From positions 35,726,412-35,790,411 of the forward strand of contig CM043865.1 of NCBI GenBank assembly GCA_023846275.1: a stretch of DNA of 64,000 nt, written 5' to 3'. Positions 1-12,762 of this stretch are shown one piece after another. The position numbers and the translations under genes are program-made. The stretch is from Vanilla planifolia (Eukaryota; Streptophyta; Magnoliopsida; Asparagales; Orchidaceae). The number at the start of each line of letters is the position of its first letter. The stretch's first letter is position 1. Under the pieces are notes generated by a model that did no database searches, was not told the DNA's origin, and worked only from the letters and a program-made list of their open reading frames with translations.

Positions 1-1275
1 TAAAGACATAATAAAGCATAGATTTTTACAAATAAATAAGTGTGGATTATCTAAAGAGATACAACAGCAAGAATATTATTGAAAATGTGATTAACAATGT
101 AACCAACATGAATATTAGACTTTGGAAACACTGACAAATGAACACTTGTAATGTCACTAAAAAAAGGATTACTGAATATGATGAACAAATCAATTTCTGA
201 AGTATGAACCAAACTAATTTTTTTCTTTGATTAAACAAAGATGTTTGACCAGGTGAGGTTATTGCTTAACTACACTTCAAATTTACCTAAATTGAATGGT
301 TCTTACAATTAATTTGGTCTATTACTTTTGTTTGTTTCAAATCAACTTAAATGATTTCATAGATCGATTTGATCATTTTCAGCTGTTTGATTTTAAAACT
401 GATGAGCTACCCTTCTTCCCACTAGAGTGATTGATCCTTGAATTAGAGACATTGATATCCAATTACCTTAGTTCATCAAAATAATCATGCTCATTAATGA
501 CTTTGGTTGACTCCTATATACCTTCTAAACACATTGTAGGTTATGGTATAGTCCTATATTCTATCAAATACCTTCTAAGGTAGAACCTTAAGACTTTCCC
601 TCACATATCCCTAGCTGGTTGTTGCTATGCTTGCACACACATTTGTGAGTTGCTTATATGAGCTCGCATACCCATTTTGCTGGGTGAATCATGTAATCAT
701 CATGGTAAAATTCAGAAAAGCTGACCTCCCATTGTAGTTATGTTGTTGATATCGATAGACTGATGTACAAGGTGAAGAAATATGATGACTACTTTTTGCG
801 TAATATACGTTGTGAAAATATGGTTGGCTATACATATGTTTGAGGTGACCTTGCCTGCATCTACTTTAGATCTATTCTATAAACTAGTTATTGGATGGAA
901 TTATATGCCATCCTTTGTTGTAGACCATTGAACTCTTGCATAACCCTTGAACCAATGCTTTCCTTTTGACACCACAAATCAAAGGTTGGCAACCCAAATT
1001 TACAAACCTTTCACAAGGGGTCATAGAGAGAGAGGGAAAGAGTATTTTTGCATTAAAAAAGTAGAAGGATTTAGGATTCATGCCATTTGCGAAATTAATA
1101 ACGTAAAATAATGACTCTAGTCTATTTTAGGTTGTTAAAAAAGATGTAGTGTAAGATGCTACCAATTATCTTGTAACTAGATTATGTTGCTTGAACCTTC
1201 CATGCTATGCTGTATTTGACTTGCCTTGTAGTTTGAATGTTAATATTTTCAAACTTCGATCCCCATTGTTTTCAG
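1..1275 (+). other. Last intron of the PWWP-domain gene (3' part)
   Basis: This stretch precedes the acceptor at 1271-1275 (TTCAG) of the exon at 1276-2360 and is AT-rich with no convincing coding exon. It is read as intron because that exon begins in phase, with its first two bases completing a codon, so an upstream exon must exist. Small ORFs here (for example 47-238 minus and 884-1081 minus) resemble no family I know. The donor and the PWWP-encoding exons should lie left of the window. A short missed exon cannot be excluded. Confidence 0.55.
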
Positions 1276-2360
1276 GTGGTGCCCATTTCTTCCAACAGAT
1301 GGCCGAAAATTCTATTGATAATGGCATTTCCCAGTGGCATCTTAAAGGGAAGCGTAAAACTCGAATTATAGCAAAGAAAGTCCATGAATATGGGGATAGG
1401 AAGAACTTAACTAGGGAATCGTCGCGTGATGGTAAACTAACGAGCAGGAACATTGATGTATTTGAACCTGCAGAGTTGAATGCTCAGCGTCGAGAACTTC
1501 CATGCGAAGGAAAGCGGGACTATGATAACAAAGGGGAAGATTTGTTTCCTGGATTAGGGAACATGACAGATGATTTGGAGAGGCACCAGAGTGATGTTGA
1601 TTCTGATGATGACCTGCAGCTGAAATCTCAATCAGGTTGGGGAGACGTTGATCCTTCATTCAAGAATTGGAGAACTTGCTGGGAAGAGTCTTCGGATCAT
1701 CTGGAGCAATTTTATGCTTCACTTTTCAGATGCAGATTGATGCCGATGTTAGTTGATGTAGATTTGAAGGTTCAAGCAAGGTACCGTGGAGTTCATGTAC
1801 CTTTGATCTCTCTAACAAGCAAGTTAAACGGCAAGGCAATAGTAGGTCACCAGGTCCAGGTTGAAGTACTTGATGATGGATCCACTGATCTACTTCTTCT
1901 CACTAATGACGCTACCCTTGATGGAGATAGTGCCCCTCCTTCAATCTGGAGAACTGCTAAAAGATCATCGATGCACCGTCTCCCTCGTTCAAACCCAGAT
2001 CCGGCAAACTGCTCATACCTCGAAAGAAAACCTCTCCTCGAACGCCCTTTGCTGCAGACTAAGAAGAAGAACGTCTACCACAGATCAGCTTCAGGGAAGT
2101 TTCAGAAAAAGGCTCTCAAAACAGTAAGCTTATCTTCCAACCAGAAAACCAGAACATTGTCTTCTTTTACTGCTGAAGGAAAACTGGAGGGAAGTGCTAT
2201 ATTGGGTGGCCTGATCAAAACTGATGGATCAATGCCTCTTGTAGCATGTGTCCCTGTGAAGGTAGTGTTCAGTAGGATATTGGAATCAGTTGGGAGGTCA
2301 TCCTCAGCCGCTGCACACTGGGTTATAGCAGCCAACGCCATTGATAAAGGTCCGCCATAG
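1276..2360 (+). CDS. PWWP-domain protein (At1g51745/At3g21295-like), C-terminal exon only
   Basis: This is the terminal coding exon, about 360 residues, of a plant-specific PWWP-domain protein. The PWWP domain, a reader of methylated histone and DNA, would lie in upstream exons outside the window. Seen: acceptor TTCAG at 1271-1275, open frame to TAG at 2358-2360, a 'SQWHLKGKRKTR' block close to the SQWxLKGKR signature I remember from the Arabidopsis family, then a Trp-rich acidic stretch, 'RYRGVHVPLISLTSKLNGK', and a 'VQVEVLDDGSTDLL' block, followed by a basic Ser-rich tail. The open frame extends upstream to 1191 but only through intron, from a TTG. The family call rests on these conserved blocks. 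Function in the nucleus is inferred from the family, as the reader domain is not visible here. It is intact as far as it is seen, with no frameshift. Confidence 0.72.
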
Positions 2361-5300
2361 CTAGAAATGTCTGAGCCTTAGTGAATTTACACCATTGATG
2401 AAGGAAGGTTCGCCATTGGCTCGAGATTTCATTATATTTTGTTTGGTATTGAGCCGCCCTGAACCCACCATTGTATATTGTTCTAACCAAACGCCATGTT
2501 TGACCGTCCCGAAGAAGCTCTTTTGAAGACCTGGCCTCATCTAAGCTGGGTTCGGCTTTGGAAAGCTTTATTATCTTCAGCTTTATGGTTGGAAGCCCTT
2601 CTGTATAGTACTAACTGTTTCTTCTTAATTCCGTTCTATTCTATTCAGCTCATTATTATAACTCACTTTTACATTCTGTTTCATACAGTTATTAGATGTT
2701 TTCTTGGAGTTCTTTGATTTGGGATATCAAGCACGAAATGGTGATTTGCCTATGTATCTTTCTGCCAAAGAACTGGGATAAGTTTTCAGGTTAAAAGTGT
2801 TTTTATCTGGATTTAGATTTCATCATGTACTCATATACGCTTTATATGAAGGCAGAATTATTCCAGGTATTATTTTAAGCAAGTTTTCTTTATTTTTATC
2901 AGTTGTTTAATCATTTTTTTGAGTTTACATTATTTTTTATCAAAGATTGTATTATGATCAACAATGATTCTATAGTTTGGCAAGTTAACAAGAGTTTTTT
3001 GAACCGGATAATGAAGGAAATCATTGTCATAATGTCTTAATGTTATGTGTTCTTAAACAATCCATCAGGAATAATTTAAAGATGATATATATGATTAACA
3101 TTGGTGAATAGTTTGTCTTAATAATGATTTTTTAATGACAACTTTATGATGTAGATCTATGCTTAGTTATTAAAAACTTGAATGTGTTGGTCATTATGCA
3201 TCACAATGAATAAAATAACATAATGTAATATAAGCAATTTTATCTGTTGTAATACATTTAGTAAGATTTGTTGTAATTATAGAGTGATGATATCTATAAA
3301 TGAAAAGTGAATTATATAAATACAAATTTAAGATTAATATTCAAAAGAATTTTTTAATTTTCACAAATTAAATTTATTATTCAAACAAATTATGAATTAT
3401 GATTTTTTTTAAAAATAAAGCAAGTGTAATAATTTTAAAATAATTGTAGTAACATTTTAAAATCACAAACATATCATTTCAAAGATCTAGAATAATTTAA
3501 GCATTTGTTTTAATACAATTATTAATGTGATTGTAAATTATTTATAAAGATAGTTGATTAATTTTTAAAACCTTTTGTATAAGTATGATGAGTAGCAATA
3601 ATGATTAATACTTGTTTAATATAATCTCTTATAGCACATTTTAAAAATATTGTTTTAAATAAAAGAACTTTTGTGTGAGAATGTAACGATAGTAATTAAC
3701 ATAACTTGATTTTTAGATATTTTGACCAAACTTTTGCCCATATTTACCCAAGTTGACTCAACCATTTTTTCACAAAAAAAAAATCATTCTTTTTTGTTGC
3801 AATAGATGGAGGTAAATTTTAAAAATTTACTTTTTTTAATCACAATAGATCGATTTACATATTTACAAAAAAAAACAAGTAGAATAGTTTAATAATGTTT
3901 CACCAATATAATAAGTTAAAATAATATATAAGATATTATCAAACAAAAATGAAGTCCGAAGCAAATTAGAAGATAGTCAAACAAAGAATATAGAAAGTGA
4001 AATTTCTCTTTCCTTTTTATACACAATCTTATTGCAAAATATCTTACTTTATGAATGTAATAAAAGAGATTTAACAGCACAACCACTCATATTTATATTA
4101 TATAATATCCCAAAACAGATAAAGGCAAGTGTAACAGCTAATAAGGCATTCCCAAAAGCTATAATTGGTCGTTATGTTCTTGAAATTTAGATAGTATTAT
4201 TATATTAACAAAATCATATAAAGGCAATATGTATAGAAATTAGATCACCCCAATGATGTATCTATTCGATCAACTCATTTTTGTTAATATAAATGTATCA
4301 TACATATATGATGATGATATTGTACAATACAGTTAAAATAGAGTCTTTCGCAACCAAATTCTAAACTTTTGAAAAAAATGTTGTATGAAGGTTTATATAG
4401 TATGCTATGTTGTAGGAGAAACTCATATTAGTAACTCAAGAATGATTGTATTTGTATAATAAATGGATTATATTAATATGTTATTAATTCATCCAATAAA
4501 TAACTTAAGTCTTTAAACAAAACTCTTGAGTAAGCATGTATCGTACTAGTACGACAATAATATTATATTGATATAACAAAATCGGTCCAAAATTTGTTTG
4601 TCTTGTGTTAAGTCTTACTTGATAGATTGATTATACTAGTTTGAAGATTGATTTTCATCATACAATATATATTATCACAAAAATTGAGCTCTCAAAAAAT
4701 GTTGTACGCTATGATAAAAAATATAAATATTTATATGATACATATATTAATTAATTGAGATAGTCATATGCATACAATAACCTTTATTATTTTAATATAA
4801 CAATAAGTGATGTAAAGTAGACTATTATACAAGTCTTATATATTGATCATTTTAGTATGACATATAACATATACTAAGCGATGAATATACTCTTACAATA
4901 TTATTATCATATTTGTATAATATCAAGTTTATGTTTTTATGTTTAACAATAATTGTATAAGTCTAATATATTAAGATTCTCATATGTAAAGCGATTTTAT
5001 ATAATGATTGATGTGTTTAAACAATACAAATATCATACTCACATGGTGTAATAAATGGGTCTATTAATGAATGAAAAATTACGAGACAAATACTTTGTAT
5101 TTGTATGATATGTAAAATAATAATAGAATAAAGTCATACTGATATAATATAATAATTGTACTAGTATGTATTTGCATATTTATAAAAAATGGTTTCTTAT
5201 ATATACAATTACGAAACAAAGATTTTGTACTATACGATATATGGTGCTTGTCAATACACTCATAATAATATATGATCATATTAATACAATATAGAAATCG

Positions 5301-6790
5301 TATTCATTCAACCACTAAGTTTATACACTTAACCAATCATGAGAGAAAATAAACAATGTTCTCGTATGAATAAATCTTCGTACTCATACTATGCTAACGG
5401 AAACTGTACTCTCAAATATTAGACAACAAATGTATGAGGTCGATATCTTATAGGAGCTTATTCATACTAATAGTTTGTTTAGACAACAGTCATACTTATA
5501 CGATGAAAACATTATACCATACAAAACAATGACGATTTCATGCTTCTGTTGAGATTTAAGCTAAAATGTAGATTGTTTAAGTACAATATTGACTATTATA
5601 TTGTACAACCAATAAACAGCAAATAATATAACTTAAATTAAATAAGTTAAGCTTTATTTCAACATCTTAGGACTTGAGATGAACCTAGAACATGAAGTGA
5701 TGTCATAAGTGTCTCAAGTGAACTCGATAACTCAATAAATGATTTAGCAAGAGAATGCTCGAGTTAAACATGTAATGTAGTCTTAATTATGTTGTATATG
5801 TAAAAAGTGATGAGATAACTATCAAACCAACATGAAGTCCTGATGACAAACTCTTGATTGGCAATCATTCTAGTTGTAGTACAAACAAACAATTCTATGA
5901 ATCATAAGTTGAATCAAACTTGAGCAAAATAATCAAGATTTTTTTATATGTTTTTTCATGTGAATTGTTTTAAGAATCACTTAATCAAACTCTTTAAATA
6001 ATTACTTTTTATTTGATTTTGAAATGTATGATCTAAAATATTCAATAAAAGAACTTAATATAATAATTTTATTATTATTAAACAAGTGGTACAATGATCA
6101 AGAATATAATAAGATTAAATAAAAGAATTGCATATGCCTATATGGTTGTTGCATATTAGTAATCTACTTACAAAACTGATAATTGTGGCCTTAAAGCTTA
6201 ATATGATTAATTGTTAGTGAGAGGGAGAGAGAGGCTTTGAGATTGTATTTTGTGGTGGTGATGATGATAATAGCATTGCTCACGATTGTACTTATTATTA
6301 ATGTTGCTCACTTGCATGCATATATGATATTATGAGAACAAGAAGGACATTAGCTTGACCTAAATCCACTAACCATTTGTGATGGATTATGTTTTTCCAT
6401 TTTTTTTATAGAAATCTAAATATCTATCATAAAAACTACAACAAAATCATATTTTTCTGGCAAAATTTTCCTTGCTATCATTAGATATTATCCTTCACAA
6501 AAAGTGTTAACACTACAATAATTTATTGGTGCTTTCTATGATGGTTGAATACTTATGTTACAAGGCAATGGTAGTGGAAAACTTTGCACCACACCACATA
6601 TGATGTCTAGTAGTGACAAAAGGTTTGCTCAAGTAGCCCCTTTTGCATTTTAAAGGCATTTTTGGAACTTTTCATTAGTGAAAATCCATTGTAGTAAGTG
6701 AATTGTTTGTAGTTTATATATGCCACAGTATATACACATTAAAGGTTTCATTGAGACATAGGAAGTCACCTACATTGCACTTGAGTCTTT
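2361..6790. other. 3' UTR, then AT-rich spacer without genes
   Basis: The first few hundred bases after the PWWP stop codon are moderately T-rich and probably 3' UTR (to roughly 2.85 kb). The 73-codon ORF at 2496-2717 has no recognisable domain. From about 2.9 kb on the sequence is very AT-rich. Between 4.25 and 5.56 kb there are recurrent short words of the TCATAC / TACGA kind and a perfect 14-base palindrome at 4541-4554 (TCGTACTAGTACGA). I see no gene, RNA gene or intact transposon. Confidence 0.5.
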
Positions 6791-7079
6791 TCACTCTTCT
6801 TCCATTTTACAAAGATCTTACAACAAATATCTACTCTTAACTCTACCCAATTCGTATTCCACCTCAACCTTATAATTCTAGACCTTCTAGTTCCAATTCA
6901 ATTGTTAATTATTTCATCCTTATAAATTTCAAGCCCTACCAATTCTACCTTCACCTCTACTCTATGGCCATACATCTTATAATCCACCTTTTGTAATTGT
7001 GGGTGAAAATGCTTTCTTTGTGGTCTACGAATCTAAAACCATTCTCCATGTTAAGACTACGCATTTTTGTCCTTTTAGT

Positions 7080-7460
7080 TCAAAAGTTTCGAAGTAAAAT
7101 AACGAGTTAAAGCTAACAGTCCAGTAAAGAAGCCAAAAGATTCAAATTAGGTTTGTTTGAAGAGAAGCATCTCGAAACCCATCTAAAATAGCTCAACAAA
7201 ATTCAAAATATGAATAAATACTACACCAATATATCAAAAGAAATCATTTCAAGGTTGGAGACATGGTTATATGAAGGTGTGAAGTATCTTAATGTTGAGA
7301 GGAACTTAAAAAGTATGCTCTACACTGGGATGGACCATACATAATTAAGGTCATTGTTAGCCCAAATGTCTACCAACTTTTCAAAGAGGAAAGAGTTAAA
7401 TTTCCTCAATTATGGAGTAGATATTATTTGAAAAAGTTTTACCTATGATAAACATTACAT
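7080..7460 (+). mobile_element. Ty3/gypsy integrase C-terminal fragment, decayed
   Basis: Conceptual translation, with stops and frame changes, gives the order typical of the C-terminal end of plant Ty3/gypsy polyproteins. A 'GLFEEKHLETHLK' block matches the 'DLxEERREEAxxR' helix, then comes 'KYYTN' (usual RYYNxRV). Next is a degenerate FKVGDLVLR block (about 7248-7280, in other frames), a GPY-like block, and a tail 'LWSRYYLKKFYL' ending in TAA near 7449 (usual 'WNAxHLKKYY'). It is a pseudogene of a retroelement. The same order is found again at 55.1-55.5 kb, so the two insertions may be relatives. Confidence 0.6.
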
Positions 7461-9529
7461 CATTTATTTTGTAGTAACTCTTATAGGTACACTTAATATT
7501 ATCATTGTAGTTTTATATTTTGCATGACAAGTTGACATTCTCAAGAATTTATTAATATTAAATGAAGCTATATCTTGAAAGTTCAAACCACACGAGGTTT
7601 TATTTTTTTAGGAACAAAATTGGCATAACTATTCTCAATTGATCTTGAAAAACCAATTTGCTTGCATTTACAATTTTCAAGCCATGACACAACTTCTAAA
7701 CTTCCTTAAGATTATACTTCAAAGAATGTCTTAGGTCGTCTGAAACGATGATTGGAGACTTGACAAAGTCCACCATTGGTGGGATCAAAATACTCAAAAT
7801 AAAATTGTATTCATCCAAAATCAAATTTGTCTCCTGTCTTTAACATCTAGGCACCTTAAGAGGAGCACATGCTTCTTTCATAATGTGCAATTTCTTTGTT
7901 AGTGAATCCTTAGATTTTTCTTAATCTTAGTATAGTAACAATTAACTTAACTTTTAGGAAGCACATAGAGTTGGTTCTCCTCTCTTCTTCATCTTTCACT
8001 CCATCAACTTTAGAGCTCCTAAGTTCACCTCTTTAGAAGGGTACTTTTATCATAGGGAGTAGTTGGAGGGAAATTGATTTGTTATCATTAACATTAGAGA
8101 AATTGTAGATAAGGGATGGATATGGACATCAAAGGATCTTAGAAAATCTAAAGATCCACTAATTGTGCTTGTAAGGTGGCTGATCAATCTTTAGCTCCTT
8201 GTCAACTATGATCACGACCCATGGGGCATTCGACGGTAAAGGTGAATCACTTAGAAACCATGATAAGGAATTCTTTAAGGTCATCAACAACGTCTAATAA
8301 TGAACTCTTTGGTTTTAACTTTGTTAATGGTTCTAAAATGTTCACCATTAAGGTTTCTTTTGATGAACCTTTTTAATCTCTACATCTTCCTCTTCCTTTT
8401 GATAAATTTATTTTGTTTCATTGAAAGATCAAAGTGTTTATCAGTGCATTGACTTGGCTCATCACAACAATCCTTTTGCTTTGAAAATCAAGCTAGTTAG
8501 AATTCAAGCCTTAGCTAGCCGAAGTTGAAGAGGAAAATGATAAGATAATGGTCATATAAAACAAGTTATTTGAATTTCAAATTTACATGTTAACTCGCTT
8601 CAATCAATAATCTTATGAACAAATAGAGATAATTATTTATTATAACATAAATAATGACAAAGTATTTAAGAACTAAATGAAGATATATAATTTTGTAGGT
8701 CAAATCTAAATCATTGGTTCAAACATAACCACAAGATAAAAATGAGTGATGAGCACCCAATCTACTCAAGGCTAGCCCTCGAACCTAGCCATTTGATCCC
8801 AAACTCTTGAGATCAATCCATTAAGACCAATCACTTGATGCAAAGTCTTAACACTAGTCATTCAAAGAAGGCCCTTTAGACCAACTACTTTAGTAAGGCC
8901 CTTAAGACCAATCACTAAAGGCTACACCTTCTACACTTGATGTTCAAACCCAACCTTTTGATGCAAGCTTCAATTGGTTCTTATAATTGAAAATGTTAAC
9001 GTTAGCAAAAGTTAAGCTCCTAATGCCATAGTATTTATTAGAAATAAAGCTCTAACTCCCCACATATTAAAAAATGTCGTCATCATTGTCCATTCTATGA
9101 ACTATAAAATACCCAACATTGACCCAATTTAAGAAAGGCAAATCAATATCTTAATCTCAATGTAGAGCAAGAGTTAGATGTGTTATAATTCTTTAAGTTT
9201 CTTCTTTCTTCTTAAGAAATAATTCTATTTTCTTTTTCACTACTCTCCTTCTTTTTCTAATCTATAAATCCTTCAACTTTTAAATTCTCAATTAAAAAGT
9301 TATTATATTTTTTTAGTCTAAATTCTACATTAATGAAGTCAAACACTACAAATTATGTTTTCAATATGTTGTTAAACTTAAATAAAGTTATGAAGATAAA
9401 GATTACTTTTTTCCTTAAAAAATAAAATATAAACATAATAATTAAAAAAAATGCATTTATTATTGTCCCAATAAATTATCTTCATTTGTATAATTTTTGC
9501 GTATTAGCTCGAGAAGATTAAATGATACG
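7461..9529. other. Retroelement-derived spacer, possible LTR at about 8.72-9.3 kb
   Basis: No gene. Downstream of the gypsy integrase tail, 8740-9000 contains repeated phrases (GATCAATCC, AGACCAATCAC, AAGGCCCT) in a CT/CA-rich style also seen at 50.28-50.56 kb upstream of the second gypsy element. That suggests a related LTR or leader. I could not find matching TG...CA ends or a primer-binding site, so the LTR reading is tentative. Confidence 0.3.
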
Positions 9530-9849
9530 TTAAGCTCGGCAACCACTCTCTCGACGCACCCCGCTCCGTGCCTTCTTGAGCGCGAAGATGTTTCCTAAAC
9601 GGCGCATCAGCCGCGCGGCCACCGCGCTTCTCCTGGGCGACAGATGGAAGACGTGGTTCTTCCCCCCGGTCTCGAACAGCTCGGCCTGAGCGGAATCCTG
9701 GCCGGAGGTAGATCCGATCTTGAAAGGCCGACTGCGAGGTTGACGACGACGTCCTCGGAGGAGACGCCAGTTGCTGGGTTGACGGACTGTGGATCGTAGC
9801 CGGTGGAAGTACGGCAGTTAGAAACGGCACATTGTATACGAAGCTCCAT
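9530..9849 (-). pseudogene. GC-rich gene fragment, frameshifted, unrecognised
   Basis: A 320-bp GC-rich island in AT-rich surroundings, with codon-like composition on the minus strand. From an ATG near 9849 the frame runs about 50 codons ('MELRIQCAVSN...'), then the more protein-like frame shifts to one reading 'ELFETGGKNHVFHLSPRRS' and 'RLMRRLGNIFALKKARSG', ending at TAA (9530-9532). The basic C-terminal stretch looks like genuine protein, but I do not recognise the family. It is probably a captured or duplicated gene fragment. A short functional gene is less likely given the frame change and lack of introns. Confidence 0.35.
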
Positions 9850-10024
9850 TAAAGACTTCCAAGTTCAACAGATTTGGGTGGTCAATACTCAGAAATTGTA
9901 TACATTTCAAGAGGCAATTATTAAATGACATGTCATTATATCTTAAAAACTCTAATGATATTTGTATATGCAACAAAGGTGATTTAATTTCACATGCACT
10001 TAAGTGGCTTATCCAATTGGTCAA
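9850..10024 (-). pseudogene. LRR receptor-like protein fragment (EIX2/Cf type), degenerate
   Basis: On the minus strand, reading from 10024 down, the translation contains 'EIKSPLLHIQ', 'SLEFLRYNDMSFNNC' and 'LLNLEVFNGA'. This resembles the N-terminal LRRs of plant receptor-like proteins, where a GEISPSLLxLxxLEYLDLSxNDF block is followed by IPxFLGSLxNLRYLNLSxAGFxG. Conserved Leu and Asn positions are partly retained but the LDLS core is eroded. The fragment abuts the GC-rich fragment at 9530-9849. It has no signal peptide, no further repeats and no kinase or membrane segment, so it is a relic. Confidence 0.4.
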
Positions 10025-10128
10025 AGATGTTGTACATTAGAAACAAGGTTAAAGTCTGACATCACAGTTTCACTATATCGGATATTATCTTATCGAATTA
10101 CTTTATTTAACATAAGAGGATTATTCTT

Positions 10129-10868
10129 TTTATATAGGAGCACTTTTGTATAGTTTTTTATTTTAAAACTGTTCTAACCTTAACATGATTAATCATAGAA
10201 TTCTTATGAGATTATATACTGGATTGTAACCAAAAAGTATATCTACATCTTTAAGACCGTGATAATACGTGTATAGATTAAGATCCTCCCCTCATTAGTC
10301 GATGTGACACAATTTATTTTTACACTAATAGAAACCTTGCATAGGCATTGCTCATTGCTTAGTTATCCCTCTCTCACTAAACATCACCACGTCCACTTTC
10401 CACATTCTTCAGGCATTATAAGCTTAACAATTTCTGTTTGGTTAGTTCTCAACCACAACATACTAATAGAGGGGTCTACTTTAATACTAAATTGTGATAT
10501 TTTAATCTTATTTTGTCAAATTATTGTCTCCCTTGAGTCACCCCATTCCAATTTTAGTAGGTTTTTTCCCTTTACATGGTGTTATAGGTCTACCATCGTT
10601 CACTTAGGTCATCCTTGAAGCACATCCTATCAATAAAGGGGTAGGCTCTAATACCCAATTGTGATGTTATGGTCTCATTGTATCATGTTCCCTCAAGTTG
10701 TTTCATCCCTACCCAAGTAAGTTTTGCTTTTTTACATAGGCACTTTTATATGATCACTTATCTTAAAACTACTTTAATTTTAACATATTTAACTATAGAG
10801 TTCTCATATGATTTTATACAAGTTTGCCCTCAAAAAGTGCATCGACATCTTTAAAACCATGATATTAC
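10129..10868. repeat. Diverged repeat in three partial copies
   Basis: A block at 10129-10268 ('GCACTTTTGTATAG', 'TTTTAAAACTG', 'AAAAGTATATCTACATC') recurs at about 10729-10867 with roughly three quarters identity by eye. The intervening phrase 'GGGGTCTACTTTAATACTAA' (from 10471) recurs as 'GGGGTAGGCTCTAATACCCA' (from 10639) with a shift near 168 bp. Similar 'CTAATACCAATTGT' phrases occur in dispersed repeats of other plant genomes. No coding potential is seen. The ORFs at 10304-10618 and 10669-10854 follow the repeat and look fortuitous. Confidence 0.5.
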
Positions 10869-12240
10869 ATAACATATCAATATCTTCTCATTAGAAGTCT
10901 TTCCTTATTTAGTAATTTCTCTCTTTCACAGGATATCACTCGGTGTCTACTCCTCACCCTCTTAAAGTATTATATGAAGTCACTACACTTGTGTAGGTGA
11001 AAAAGTAGAATGGTAAGAACAATGGACAAAATATTGAAGTAGGATGTCATTGTGCATAATAAATAAATACTTATAAGGTAAAGATGACTTTAGCAACTAG
11101 GGGCAATTGAATAAATGTGGCCAATTATGTCATTTTCATATTCGAAAAGACGATCAATTCTATATTCAACATGTTAGACCCTACACATGACACAATGAAG
11201 AATAAACATTAACCCATCAAATGGAGCTAAGGTGGCCATGACTTTGAACCTGAATAGAACAATTATTAACTCCTTAAGATGTGTGAAGTTTTGGGATTAG
11301 TTTACCTAAGGTTGGGAAAATACAGTTCATATGAGTAACGATCTAAGAGATCAAGGACAATACATTGCAGCTCCTCATAGGAGATCCTAGCATCATCCGA
11401 CTTAGGTTAATATTACCATCTCAATAGATATTTACGATAAACATGATTTATTATGGCGATGATTTGATCGACAAAAATTTCCATCCATGAACATGCAATA
11501 GAGTTTAGGAGATCTATGTGCACTCTTCGATAGTTGGGTTATTGTAACATCTTAAAGATATGATGAATAAATTTAAATTTTATATTTTATATTTTATATT
11601 ATTTTTAAATAAATGAGAATTTCTTTAATAGCATAATAGTGGTTAATGTTTATAATTAGTTATTGTCTAGGTTGATTCCTCAAAAAAGAGGCAAAATAAT
11701 ATCAAATATGAAAGAATAAATTAAAATAAATCTAATAATAATAATTTTGTTAGAATTGGATATAATTTGTTCATAAAAAGTAAAGTAAAATATATTGATG
11801 TTACACCCTTGTGTTTGATGTGTCAAGCATAAATGTTTATATTTTATTTAGGCTTGATTTTAAGTAAAATTGTTAAATTTAATTAAATCAAGCCATGTAT
11901 TTCACATGTCTAAAATAGTGGTCTCTAAGGACCTTGAAACCATGGCATACTTCAAGGAAATTTGAGACATGTACTAGAATTTTCATATTTGAGTTTTTAT
12001 TAATTTTCTTGAAATTGAGATGTCCAATTTTTTATATTATGAGGCATACTAGTAGTATTAATATTTAAAAATATTATAAAATTAATAATTATTGAATTTT
12101 GATTTTTGGGCCAAGCTTTATTGACAAAAAGTATAGACATTGGTATTCGATTTTTTAAAATTATTTAGGAATTATTTTTCATAAATTTATTTTCATAGTC
12201 ATTTAGAAAACTTATAATACTATGATAATATAAAATTATT
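10869..12240. other. AT-rich spacer, nothing recognised
   Basis: No open frame of note and no recognisable repeat structure. Composition becomes strongly AT-rich from about 11.5 kb. Confidence 0.4.
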
Positions 12241-12428
12241 TTGGTATACTAATATTTAAAATTTTAGCACAAAAATTCTTCCAATCAACCTTAAAACAGA
12301 TTAAGTCTCGGGAAAATTCACTGTAGCACTGGGCGGGCCGACCCGTCACGCAATTAGCCCGTCCAAGTCTTTTAGAAATTAAAAAAAAAAAATTGGTTGA
12401 TCCAAAAAGGGCTAGCCAAGATCGCCCA

Positions 12429-12580
12429 AAGCCCGCCGAGAGGAGCACGGCGAGGTCAAACTACAGCGGTGGTCAACGGTCAAATGAACAGTGCTTGGCT
12501 AAGCCAAGCCCGCAGAGAGGAGCTCGGCTAGATCAAACTACAGCGACGGTCAACGATCAATGAACAGTGCATGGTCAAGT
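12429..12580 (+). repeat. Two-copy tandem repeat, 77-bp period
   Basis: 'AAGCCCGCCGAGAGGAGC' at 12429 and 'AAGCCCGCAGAGAGGAGC' at 12506 begin two copies, each continuing through 'GTCAAACTACAGCG' or 'ATCAAACTACAGCG' and 'GAACAGTGC'. The copies lie inside the SIRE-type LTR and are non-coding. Confidence 0.7.
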
Positions 12581-12762
12581 CAACCCGACCAGGTGATGAA
12601 ATCCCGATCAAGGAAGGGGGGAGCCAGCCCCACAGAGGCTCGAGAATTAAACAGCGCAAATTCCTTATAAAGCCGTGCGCCGACTTTAGTTCTGCAATGT
12701 GGGACTAAAAATCCCACCTTATAACTTCGGCAGGATCCAAAGGCGCAGATCAAGCCCGCCCA

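Noticed and set aside
1191..1275. 5' extension of the PWWP exon ORF
   Set aside because: It starts at TTG, crosses a clear TTCAG acceptor and is intron-like.
2496..2717. 73-codon ORF after the PWWP stop codon
   Set aside because: It has no similarity and lies in the likely 3' UTR.
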